From: Beijerinckiaceae bacterium
GTDB lineage: Bacteria; Pseudomonadota; Alphaproteobacteria; Rhizobiales; Beijerinckiaceae
Assembly (NCBI GenBank): GCA_947475995.1
Contig: CANJNI010000003.1
Span: 1-64,000 of the forward strand
Direction: 5' to 3'
DNA length: 64,000 nt
Made by a program: the position numbers and the translations under genes. Every line of letters begins with the position of its first letter. The stretch's first letter is position 1. Below are positions 16,191 through 24,234 of this stretch, piece after piece. Under the pieces are notes generated by a model. It made no database searches and was not told where the DNA came from. It saw nothing but the letters and a program-made list of their open reading frames with translations.

Positions 16191-16898
16191 CTATTTCTCG
16201 TCGGGAACGAGCAAGCCGCCCGACTTGAAGAGCACGCCTGCCGCAAAGGCGCCGATCAGCGGGGCGACGATGAACAGCCAAACCTGACCGAGCGCGGCCG
16301 CATTCGTACCCGCTCCGACAATCGCCGGGCCGAGCGAACGCGCCGGGTTCACCGACACGCCCGTGACGTTGATGCCGACGATATGGATGACGGTCAGGGT
16401 CAACCCGATCGCGAGGCCCGCCAGATGCGAGGGCGCGCGCTTCTCGGTCACGCCCAGAATGCAGACGAGGAACAGGAAGGTCGCCACCACCTCGAACACG
16501 AAGGCCGAGAACAGATTGTATTCGCCCAGATAGCCTTTGCCCCAGCCGTTCTGGCCGAGACCGCCCGTCCATCCGGAGGCCTTGCCGGAAAGGATGATGT
16601 AAAGGACGATCGCTCCAGCAACGGCGCCGAGCACCTGCGCGATCACGTAGGAAATGAAGTCGCTTTTGGACATGCGGCCGGCGATCAGCACCCCGAGGCT
16701 CACGGCGGGGTTCACATGGCAGCCGGAAACCGGGCCAATTCCATACGCCATGGCCACGATGGCGAGGCCGAAGGCGAAGGAAATGCCGAGGACGTCGATG
16801 GCTGTCGGGCCCGTCCCCATTCCGGCGATAACGGCTGCGCCGCAGCCGAACAGCACAAGGGTGAACGTGCCGATGAATTCCGCAATCGGTTTTTTCAT
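16191..16898 (-). CDS. aqpZ: Aquaporin Z
   Basis: 235 residues with six membrane helices and the two pore loops NPAVSLG and NPARSLG. The selectivity pattern (GCHVNPAVS and the Arg after the second NPA) is that of water-selective AqpZ rather than GlpF. It is convergent and directly adjacent to pip, with stop codons touching at 16190/16191. ATG 16898 follows GGAGACC. CGTTAA/TTAACG repeats about 40-60 bp upstream may be promoter elements. Confidence 0.95.
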   Translation of the reverse strand: MKKPIAEFIGTFTLVLFGCGAAVIAGMGTGPTAIDVLGISFAFGLAIVAMAYGIGPVSGCHVNPAVSLGVLIAGRMSKSDFISYVIAQVLGAVAGAIVLYIILSGKASGWTGGLGQNGWGKGYLGEYNLFSAFVFEVVATFLFLVCILGVTEKRAPSHLAGLAIGLTLTVIHIVGINVTGVSVNPARSLGPAIVGAGTNAAALGQVWLFIVAPLIGAFAAGVLFKSGGLLVPDEK

Positions 16899-17126
16899 AA
16901 TGGTCTCCCTGACCCTCCAGGCGGGGCCTTAGCAGCGTTAACGTAGCATTAACGTGCGAAAAGCCGAGTCCAAGTTTGCGCAATGCAGCAGCCTCCGCTC
17001 ACAGGAGCGCCGGAATTGTTTGGCTTGACCGGCAGGTCGCGGGTGAGTCAAATCGACGGAACGGGGGCGAGGGCTTCCGCAAAGGCGCGCATTTCAGCGC
17101 CAGACAATTGGGGAGGAGCCCGGCTC

Positions 17127-17492
17127 ATGGCTGAGCAGTTCGTCGGGAAGGCATCGGAATTCAAGGACGGCGCGCGCCAGATCGTTCGCATGGGGAAGCA
17201 TGAAGTCGGCGTTTTCCGGCATGAGGGCGAGTATTACGCCTACAGCAATTACTGTCTGCATCAGGGCGGCCCGGCCTGCGAGGGGCTGACCATCGCCCGC
17301 GTGGTGGAGAAACTGCGCGACGACAAGACTTCCATGGGCCTGTTCTTCTCCGAGACCGACATGAACTTCGTCTGCCCGTGGCACGGCTACGAATACGACA
17401 TGAAGACCGGCGAATGCATTTCCGACCGGAAGCTCAAACTGCGGCGCTATCAGGTTCTCCAGAAGGGGGACGACCTTTATGTCGTCTCCTAG
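17127..17492 (+). CDS. Rieske [2Fe-2S] ferredoxin-like protein
   Basis: 121 residues. Cluster ligands are Cys43/His45 (NYCLHQGG) and Cys83/His86 (CPWHGYEYD). The gap between the two ligand pairs is 37 residues, roughly twice that of dioxygenase ferredoxins; the extra helix-like segment contains ARVVEKLRDDKTSMGLFF. It could pass electrons to an oxygenase in this cluster, although no catalytic alpha subunit is present in the window. GGGAGGAG precedes ATG 17127. Its last 14 bp overlap the next gene. Confidence 0.9.
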   Translation: MAEQFVGKASEFKDGARQIVRMGKHEVGVFRHEGEYYAYSNYCLHQGGPACEGLTIARVVEKLRDDKTSMGLFFSETDMNFVCPWHGYEYDMKTGECISDRKLKLRRYQVLQKGDDLYVVS

Positions 17493-17898
17493 GACGGCGA
17501 CCAAAAAGCCGGCGGCCCGCAAGGTCGCGCCCAAGGCGGCGAAGCCTGCGGCCTCAACAAAGAAAGCCGCCGCACCCACCGCGCGGACTGAAAAAGCCTT
17601 GCCGCCTCCGGCCGAGAATGTCGAAGCGAGCGCCAGCGCGCTTGCGCTCGCAAGGGTGATCGAGGCGGGCCTGATCAACGGCAACGGGGACATCATCAGC
17701 ATCGAGGCGCAGCAGGCGCTCAACGCCGCGCTGGTGAAACTTTTCGGCGGCAATGCGGAAGCCGGGCATCGTTATCCGATCGTCCGCGCCAATTCGGTTG
17801 CCTCGACAGATGTGATGCTGTCCTGCGCGGCGCTTCTCAAATCGGCCAATCTGCAGGTGTTCGAACTGGGCATGTGGCAAAGCTGGACGGGCCGCTAG
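17479..17898 (+). CDS. Unknown protein with Lys/Ala/Pro-rich N-terminus
   Basis: 139 residues that I do not recognise. Residues 1-45 are rich in Lys, Ala and Pro, like histone-H1-type or disordered tails. Residues 48-139 look folded (ALALARVIEAGLINGNGDIISIEAQQALNAAL), ending LQVFELGMWQSWTGR. The gene begins inside the Rieske gene and ends 53 bp before the amidohydrolase, so it belongs to that transcription unit and is probably a partner or small subunit of one of them. No catalytic motif seen. Confidence 0.75.
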   Translation: MSSPRTATKKPAARKVAPKAAKPAASTKKAAAPTARTEKALPPPAENVEASASALALARVIEAGLINGNGDIISIEAQQALNAALVKLFGGNAEAGHRYPIVRANSVASTDVMLSCAALLKSANLQVFELGMWQSWTGR

Positions 17899-17951
17899 AC
17901 GCCCGCACAACAATTTCAGGCGATGGTTCGCCAAAGGAACGGGAGACAGAG

Positions 17952-19193
17952 ATGGATCTGATTGCTGACCGCGGCCGCCGCGTCACCGTCGAGGAACTCA
18001 ACACCACGAAGCTGCTGGCGCACGCGACTGAGCAGGCGCGCGACCGCAATTACAAGCGCATGATGATCGTCGATTGCGACGCGCATCATTACGAGCAGGA
18101 AAATTTCGGCGAAATTCTCCCCTACATGGAAAGCGACGTCTATCGGCAACTGCTGAATTCGGGCCGTGCAAAATCGCGCCACACGATCGTTCCGGGCGGC
18201 GTCGGCTACCAGGACATGGGCGGGCGCGTGACGCGCTATCCGCTGCGCTCGACAGAAAAGACCGAGCCCGGCCGTCAACGCGACGTGCAGCTCGGCGAAC
18301 GCTGGATGGACGCGATGGGCGTCGATTATTCCTGCCTGTTCCCGACCGGCATGCTGAACATCGGCCTGCATCCGCAGAAAGAAATCGAAACCGACATTTG
18401 CTGGGCCTACAATCGCTGGCTGACCGAAAAGGTTCTGCCGGAAGCCGGCGGGCGGCTTTATTCCATGCTGTCGCTGCCGTTCAGCGACCCGGATGAATCG
18501 CTGCGCCACGTCGAACGTTTCGGGGATTGCAAGCACGTCACAGGCTTCATGGTGACGACCGTGCGCTCCAACATGGCAGTGCACGACAATGCGCTGATGA
18601 AGGTCTATCGGGCCATCGAGGAGCGCGGCCTCAGCCTCGCCTTCCACTCCGGCCCCAACTGGGGCGAGCCGGTGTTCAAGAGCTGCAACCGCTTCATCTC
18701 GGTGCATGCGCTCGGCTTCTCCTTCTACAATATCCTGCACTGCACGAACTGGGTCATCAACGGCATGGGGGAGCGCTTCCCCAAGCTTCCGGTGATGTGG
18801 GTCGAAGGCGGCCTGTCGTGGATTCCATTCCTGATGCAGCGCCTCGATCACGAATACATGCTGCGTCCGTCCGAATGCCCGCTGCTCAAGAAGAAGCCGT
18901 CGGACTACATGCGCGACATGTATTACTCGACGCAGCCGATGGAAATTCAGGACATGGACGCGCTGCAGACGACGTTCCGGATGATGAACGCGGAGACGCA
19001 GCTGCTCTACGCATCCGACTATCCGCACTGGGACTTCGACCTGCCCTCGACCATCTACGATTTGCCGTTCCTGACCGAGAAGGCCAAGCACAACATTCTG
19101 GGCGGCACCGCCGCACGCCTCTTCAAGTTGCCGCCGCGCAACGAGGAGCAGAAGGCAAATCTGATCAAGTTCGGCAATTACACAGCCGCCTGA
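17952..19193 (+). CDS. Amidohydrolase family 2 (ACMSD-like) enzyme
   Basis: 413 residues forming a TIM-barrel metal enzyme. The metal motif is IVDCDAHHYE (Asp41, Asp43, His45/46), followed by a central AFHSGPNWGEP (His ligand), a WVEGGLSWIPF segment and the late YASDYPHWD with the conserved Asp. Family members include decarboxylases of aromatic acids (LigW, gamma-resorcylate decarboxylase) and hydrolases. The acid/arene decarboxylase branch fits the neighbouring CoA-ligase and crotonase. GGGAG precedes ATG 17952; an in-frame ATG at 17874 would overlap the preceding gene by 25 bp and lacks a clear ribosome site. Confidence 0.88.
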   Translation: MDLIADRGRRVTVEELNTTKLLAHATEQARDRNYKRMMIVDCDAHHYEQENFGEILPYMESDVYRQLLNSGRAKSRHTIVPGGVGYQDMGGRVTRYPLRSTEKTEPGRQRDVQLGERWMDAMGVDYSCLFPTGMLNIGLHPQKEIETDICWAYNRWLTEKVLPEAGGRLYSMLSLPFSDPDESLRHVERFGDCKHVTGFMVTTVRSNMAVHDNALMKVYRAIEERGLSLAFHSGPNWGEPVFKSCNRFISVHALGFSFYNILHCTNWVINGMGERFPKLPVMWVEGGLSWIPFLMQRLDHEYMLRPSECPLLKKKPSDYMRDMYYSTQPMEIQDMDALQTTFRMMNAETQLLYASDYPHWDFDLPSTIYDLPFLTEKAKHNILGGTAARLFKLPPRNEEQKANLIKFGNYTAA

Positions 19194-19271
19194 CGCGACG
19201 ACACTATTGCAGGCGGACCTTGCCTCCTGGGCGCCCGGTCCGCCAAACTGGTAAAAATCCGGGAGGGCCTT

Positions 19272-20321
19272 ATGGCGCGAATGACCCATCTGCTGCAGAC
19301 GGCGGCGGCAATGACTGTTCTGGTATGCGCGGCCCATCAGGCCAGGGCGCAGGATGCGATTGCCCAATTCTACAAGGGCAAGACCGTCTATGTGGTGATC
19401 GGCTCGGCAGCAGGCGGCGGCTTCGACACATACGGGCGTCTGGTGGCGCGCCATATCGGCAAGCATATTCCGGGCAATCCGAATGTGGTGCCGCAAAACA
19501 TGCCGGGCGCGGGCGGCGGCGCGGCCGCCAATCATGTGGGCACAATCGCCACGCAGGACGGGACCTATATCGGCGCCGTGCATCCGGCCGTCATCATGGA
19601 CCCGATTCTCGGCGACCGCACCAAATCCAAGATGGACGTCACCAAGATCAACTGGATCGGCAGCGCCAACAGCGACACCTATGTGTGCGTCATGCGGGCC
19701 GACGCCGAGGTGAAAACATTCGCGGATGCGCGCGAGAAGCAGGTCATTCTCGGCGCAAGCTCGGACGCAGCCTCAACCCGCGAGTTCCCCACCCTGCTCA
19801 ACAACGTGCTGGGCACGAAATTCAAGCTGGTGTCGGGCTACACGGGCAACCGCGAGGTCATGCTTGCGGTGGACAAGAACGAGGTTCAGGGCATCTGCGG
19901 AGCGGGCTGGTCCAGCGTTCAGACCGCGCGGCCGCAATGGTTCAAGGATGGAACCGTCAAGGTTCTGGCGCAGGAAAATGTCCCCGGCCATCCCGATCTC
20001 AACAAGCAGGGCGTACCGAAAACCATCGATTTCGCCACCGGAGCCGAGCAGCGCCAGATCATGGAGCTTTACTATAGCCAGGAGACCTTCGGGCGGCCCT
20101 ACATGATGGCCGCAGCCGTGCCGAAAGAGCGGGTGGAAGCCATGCGGGCGGCTTTCAGCGCATCCATGCGCGATCCGGAATTGCTCGCTGAAGCAAAGAA
20201 GCTCAATCTCGATGTGGATTTCCTGAGCGGCGACGAGTTGCAGAAGATCGTTGCGAAGAATTTCGCCATGGACCCGGCGATCGTTGAACGGACCAAGAAG
20301 GCGCTGGGCTACGAGAAATAG
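19272..20321 (+). CDS. Bug/TctC-type periplasmic solute receptor
   Basis: 349 residues with a Sec signal (AHQARAQD cleavage). The ligand loops of the Bug family are present: [42 protein letters not shown] in outline, then a type-1 loop around WIGSANSDTYV. Such receptors bind carboxylates, amino acids or aromatic acids with high affinity and serve tripartite tricarboxylate transporters or signalling. No tctA/tctB permease lies nearby. GGGAGG precedes ATG. Encoded between the amidohydrolase and the crotonase, it probably captures the pathway substrate. Confidence 0.92.
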   Translation: MARMTHLLQTAAAMTVLVCAAHQARAQDAIAQFYKGKTVYVVIGSAAGGGFDTYGRLVARHIGKHIPGNPNVVPQNMPGAGGGAAANHVGTIATQDGTYIGAVHPAVIMDPILGDRTKSKMDVTKINWIGSANSDTYVCVMRADAEVKTFADAREKQVILGASSDAASTREFPTLLNNVLGTKFKLVSGYTGNREVMLAVDKNEVQGICGAGWSSVQTARPQWFKDGTVKVLAQENVPGHPDLNKQGVPKTIDFATGAEQRQIMELYYSQETFGRPYMMAAAVPKERVEAMRAAFSASMRDPELLAEAKKLNLDVDFLSGDELQKIVAKNFAMDPAIVERTKKALGYEK

Positions 20322-20465
20322 CTCGCGCGGCCTCTCGCCGCTACATTCTGCGGCATCGGTCTATTGACCCAAAGATGCAGGAATGTTTCATTCGCCCCCG
20401 ACGTTTTTGCCGCTCCGCTTGGGGCGGACGACCAATGTCGCAACAACCCTTTTCGGGAGGAATGA

Positions 20466-21299
20466 ATGTCCGACGTCATCACACTGGAGAATGTAAAGAT
20501 CGAGCGCGATGGGGGCGTGACCTTCATCATCCTCAACCGGCCGGAGAAGCGCAACGCCATGTCGCCGCAGCTGCACATGGACATGTGCGATGCGCTCGAC
20601 TGGGCCGAGATGGACGACCAGACGCGCGTCGTGGTCATCACCGGCGCGGGCGGCAATTTCTGCGCCGGCCAGGACCTCAAGCTGTATTTCCGCGGCACGG
20701 AAGATGATCCGAAGGCCCGCGTGAAGGCCCGCCGCGCCGCCCACGAATGGCGCTGGAACCGCCTGTCGGCCTTCCCGAAGGCCACCATCGCGATGGTGCA
20801 CGGCTACTGCTTCGGCGGCGGCTTCACCCCTGTCATCGCCTGCGACTTCGCCATTGCGGCTGACAACGCCACCTTCGGCCTGTCGGAAGTGAACTGGGGC
20901 ATCATTCCGGGCGGTCTCGTCGCCTGGGCGGTGACGGAAGTTCTCGGCTATCGCGACGCGATCTATTACTCCGTGACCGGCGACCAGTTCAGCGGCACGG
21001 AAGCGGCGGCGATGAAGTTCGTCAACAAGTCCGTCCCGCTGGAAAAGCTGCGCGAAGAGACGATGGCTCTGGCCCGCAAGCTCGAAGCCAAGTCGCCGGC
21101 CGCCGTGAAGTACACGAAGGAATGTGTGCGCACCGTTCGCCGCATGTCGAAGGATCAGGCGCTCGACTACCTCAACGTCAAGAGCGACGCGCTCAAGCTG
21201 AACGACCCGGAAAAGGGCCGCGCCAAGGCGATGAAGCAGTTCCTCGACGACAAGGTGTTCAAGCCGGGCCTCGGCGAGTTCAAGCGCGAAAACGCCTGA
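20466..21299 (+). CDS. Crotonase-fold hydroxycinnamoyl-CoA hydratase/lyase-like enzyme
   Basis: 277 residues. Several blocks match p-hydroxycinnamoyl-CoA hydratase/lyase (HCHL; feruloyl-CoA to vanillin plus acetyl-CoA): LNRPEKRNAMSP, GQDLKLYF (Tyr74 aligns with the phenol-binding Tyr75 of HCHL), YCFGGGF oxyanion loop and FGLSEVNWGI with Glu141 at the place of catalytic Glu143, plus the C-terminal FLDDKVFKPGL. General enoyl-CoA hydratases lack this combination. ATG 20466 has GGGAGGA upstream. An NDP-forming acyl-CoA ligase follows downstream, the enzyme type that would make the CoA ester. The exact aromatic or acyl substrate remains inferred. Confidence 0.85.
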   Translation: MSDVITLENVKIERDGGVTFIILNRPEKRNAMSPQLHMDMCDALDWAEMDDQTRVVVITGAGGNFCAGQDLKLYFRGTEDDPKARVKARRAAHEWRWNRLSAFPKATIAMVHGYCFGGGFTPVIACDFAIAADNATFGLSEVNWGIIPGGLVAWAVTEVLGYRDAIYYSVTGDQFSGTEAAAMKFVNKSVPLEKLREETMALARKLEAKSPAAVKYTKECVRTVRRMSKDQALDYLNVKSDALKLNDPEKGRAKAMKQFLDDKVFKPGLGEFKRENA

Positions 21300-21320
21300 T
21301 CATCCGAACATGACTTGCGG

Positions 21321-21344
21321 CCCCGCGCGATCAGACGTGCGGGG
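21321..21344. other. Hairpin between crotonase and binding-protein genes
   Basis: CCCCGC (21321-21326) pairs with GCGGGG (21339-21344) across a 12-nt loop in the 113-bp gap before the substrate-binding protein gene. No T-run follows, so it may be a weak attenuator or mRNA stabiliser rather than a full terminator. Confidence 0.3.
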
Positions 21345-21412
21345 TCGTCTGCGACAGAAGCGGCGAAACAGTCGCGCTGCGCATCCGGCGGGGCACAGGA
21401 GGGAACGCGATC

Positions 21413-22450
21413 ATGAGCAAAGTGACGAACATCCGCACCTTCATGACGGGGCTTGCGCTTGGCGCGGGGCTCGTTTCGACCGCAATGGCGCAGGACAAGG
21501 CGCTGATCGACGCCGCCAAGAAGGAAGGCGCGGTCACCTGGTACACGACCCAGATCATCAATCAGTTCGCGCGCCCGGCCGCCGAGGCCTTCGAGAAGAA
21601 GTACGGCGTCAAGGTCGATTATGTGCGCGCCGATTCCAATCAGGTGGCGCTGCGCATCGTCACTGAATCAAAAGCGGGCCGCCCGATCGTCGACGTGTTC
21701 GACGGCACCACCGTGACGCCCATCCTGAAGAAGGAAGGTCTCGTCGAAAGGTGGATCCCTGAATCCGCCAAGCGATTCGGGCCCGAATATTACGACAAGG
21801 AAGGCTACTGGATCGCCACGAACCTCTATGTACTGACGCCCGGATACAACACCAGCATGGTGACGAAGGCGCAGGCGCCGAAGACCTGGAACGATCTGCT
21901 CGATCCCAAGTGGAAGGGCAAGATGGCGTGGAACGCCAGTTCCTCCACGTCTGCCGGTCCGGGCTTCATCGGCCTCGTTCTGGCCGAACTCGGGCAGGAC
22001 AAGGGCATGGACTACATCAAGGCGCTTTCGAAGCAGAATGTGACGGGGCTCAAGGTCGCCGCGCGTCAGGTGCTCGATCAGGTGATCGCCGGCGAATACC
22101 CGATTGCGCTGGAGATCTTCAACAATCACGCCGTCATCAGCGCCCAGCAGGGCGCGCCGGTCGACTGGATTGCGATGAATCCCTCGCTGGCGGTTCTGTC
22201 GGTCCTCTCCATCATCAAGAATGCGCCGCATCCCAACGCGGCCAAGCTGCTCGTCGAATTCCTCGCCTCGGAAGAAGGCCAGAAGCTCTATCGGGATGCG
22301 GATTACATGCCGGTCGACCCGAATGTGCCTCCGCGCGATCCCTCGCTCCGGCCGGACGGGAAAAACTTCCGCGCCATCTACATGACGCCGGAGCAGGTTC
22401 AGGACGCGATGCCGCGCTGGACTGATATCTACAAGCAGTACTTCAACTAG
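21413..22450 (+). CDS. ABC transporter substrate-binding protein, Fe3+ (FbpA/AfuA) type
   Basis: 345 residues with a signal peptide (cleavage near STAMAQD). The fold is that of class-D binding proteins: KKEGAVTWYTTQ, FEKKYGVKVDYVRADSNQV, PKTWNDLLDPKWKGKMAW and HPNAAKLLVEFLASEEGQ are family blocks. Ferric-binding tyrosine pairs cannot be assigned with certainty, and many members bind organic phosphates, sugars or carboxylates instead of iron. It is 9 bp from its permease. No ATPase gene follows, which is unusual. Confidence 0.92.
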   Translation: MSKVTNIRTFMTGLALGAGLVSTAMAQDKALIDAAKKEGAVTWYTTQIINQFARPAAEAFEKKYGVKVDYVRADSNQVALRIVTESKAGRPIVDVFDGTTVTPILKKEGLVERWIPESAKRFGPEYYDKEGYWIATNLYVLTPGYNTSMVTKAQAPKTWNDLLDPKWKGKMAWNASSSTSAGPGFIGLVLAELGQDKGMDYIKALSKQNVTGLKVAARQVLDQVIAGEYPIALEIFNNHAVISAQQGAPVDWIAMNPSLAVLSVLSIIKNAPHPNAAKLLVEFLASEEGQKLYRDADYMPVDPNVPPRDPSLRPDGKNFRAIYMTPEQVQDAMPRWTDIYKQYFN

Positions 22451-22459
22451 GATCAGCTG

Positions 22460-24220
22460 ATGTCCACGAATTTTGCGACGACCGGGGACGGCAAATCGCC
22501 CTCGCAAGGCGCCGTGCGCCGCCTGATTCCGTTGAGCGACAAGCTGATCTTCTCGATCATCATCGGGGTGATCCTTGCCATTCTGGTGATCCCGCCGCTG
22601 ATCTTCCTGATCACCGGCGCCTTCTCGATCGACCTGCCGGGCCGCGCGCGCGAATGGACGCTGAAGAACTTCACCGACATTCTGTCCCAGAAGGGCTTGA
22701 CGGCCAGCCTCGCCAATTCGTTCATCTTCGCCATCGGCAGCGCGGTGTTCGCCCTGGCGCTGGGCGGCATCATCGCGTGGCTGGCGGAGCGCACGAATGC
22801 TCCCTTCAAGCAGCTCGCCTATTTCACCACGATCCTGTCGCTCGGCACGCCCTATGTGCTTTACACGAGCGCATGGCTGCTGCTGCTGGCGCGTTCAGGT
22901 CCGATCAATACGTGGTATCGCCAGTTCACCGGCAGCACGGACGTTCTGATCAACGTCTACGGCCTTGGCGGGATGATCCTGATCGAGGGCCTCCTGTGGT
23001 CGCCGCTGGTGTTCCTGCTGCTCGGCGCGACCTTGCGCAACTTCAATCCCGAGCTTGAAGAAGCCGCCAAGATGAGCGGCGCGAGCACGTGGGACACGAT
23101 CCGCCGCATCACGCTGCGCCTGTCGCTGCCGTCGATTCTCGCGCTGGCGATGCTGGTCTTCATCCGCTCGATCGAGGCGTTCGAAGTGCCGGCGCTGGTC
23201 GGCCTGCCGGGCCGCGTCCATGTGCTGACAACGGACATTTACGACCTGATGCACCGCACGATGCCGCCCAATCTGGGCGCTGCGAGTTCACTGTCGGTTC
23301 TGCTGCTCGTGCTGGTCTCGGTGCTGCTCTACTACTACGGCAAGCTGACCCGCAACGCGGAGAAGTTCGCCACCATCACGGGCAAGAACTTCCGCCCGAA
23401 TCGCTTCGACCTCGGCGCCTGGCGCTATGTGGGCGGTTTCGCGCTGTGCTTCTACTTCTTCCTGATGATCATCCTGCCGTTGATCATCCTCGTTTGGGCG
23501 TCGCTGTTGCCGTTCTACACGACGTTCAGCTGGGCTGCCTGGAGCCGCGCGTCCTTCATCAACTACGGCCGCGTGTTCTCGTCCTCCCGCTACATCACGC
23601 TGCTGGGCAATACGTTCATCATCGCTGTGGTGACCGCAACGGTCGTCATGCTGATCGCGTCCCTCACCGCATGGCTCACCGTGCGAAAGGCCCCCGGTTC
23701 GAAGTGGCTAGACCAGCTTGCAACGACGCCGCTCGTGTTTCCCGGCATCGTGCTCGGCGTCGGCGTGATGCAATTCTTCCTCAACATGCCCATCGGGGTT
23801 TACGGGACCGTCTGGATCATCGTCTGGGCCTTCACGATCAACTACATGCCGTATGGCGTCCGCTATTCGTTCGCCGGCATGCTGCAGGTGCATCGCGAGC
23901 TTGAGGAAGTGGCCGCCGTTTCGGGCGCTTCGCCGCTGCTGGGTTTCAGGCGCATCGTGCTGCCGCTGCTGGCCCCGTCGCTGATCGCCGGCTGGCTGTT
24001 CATCTTCCTGCTGGCGACGCGCGTTCTGTCGTTGCCGGTGCTGCTGTCCGGACCGAGTTCGCAGACCATGGCGGTGGCCATGTTCGACCTGTGGGGCAAC
24101 GGACAAGGACCCGAACTGGCCGCGCTCGGCCTGCTCTGGAGCCTGCTGATGACATCCATTGCGGTCACGTTCTATCTGGTGGCGCGCCGTTCCGGGACGG
24201 GCATTCACGGACAGCATTGA
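22460..24220 (+). CDS. ABC transporter permease, two fused FbpB-type domains
   Basis: 586 residues, about 12 membrane helices, two permease domains. EAA loops EEAAKMSGASTWDTIRR and EEVAAVSGASPLLGFRR would contact an ATPase. It is a clear paralogue of the 2052-3779 permease (both have a KF/KY-x-T-x-TGK-x-FRP linker and LGxWRYV). Spacing to the binding protein is 9 bp and to the acyl-CoA synthetase 14 bp. Because no ATPase is encoded here, the ATPase at 900-2030 is the natural candidate partner. Confidence 0.92.
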   Translation: MSTNFATTGDGKSPSQGAVRRLIPLSDKLIFSIIIGVILAILVIPPLIFLITGAFSIDLPGRAREWTLKNFTDILSQKGLTASLANSFIFAIGSAVFALALGGIIAWLAERTNAPFKQLAYFTTILSLGTPYVLYTSAWLLLLARSGPINTWYRQFTGSTDVLINVYGLGGMILIEGLLWSPLVFLLLGATLRNFNPELEEAAKMSGASTWDTIRRITLRLSLPSILALAMLVFIRSIEAFEVPALVGLPGRVHVLTTDIYDLMHRTMPPNLGAASSLSVLLLVLVSVLLYYYGKLTRNAEKFATITGKNFRPNRFDLGAWRYVGGFALCFYFFLMIILPLIILVWASLLPFYTTFSWAAWSRASFINYGRVFSSSRYITLLGNTFIIAVVTATVVMLIASLTAWLTVRKAPGSKWLDQLATTPLVFPGIVLGVGVMQFFLNMPIGVYGTVWIIVWAFTINYMPYGVRYSFAGMLQVHRELEEVAAVSGASPLLGFRRIVLPLLAPSLIAGWLFIFLLATRVLSLPVLLSGPSSQTMAVAMFDLWGNGQGPELAALGLLWSLLMTSIAVTFYLVARRSGTGIHGQH

Positions 24221-24234
24221 GGAGTAGGTGGGGC

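Noticed and set aside
17916-19583. Minus-strand frame of 555 codons opposite the amidohydrolase
   Set aside because: Crosses a real gene boundary on the other strand and contains no domain; amidohydrolase metal motifs are on the plus strand.
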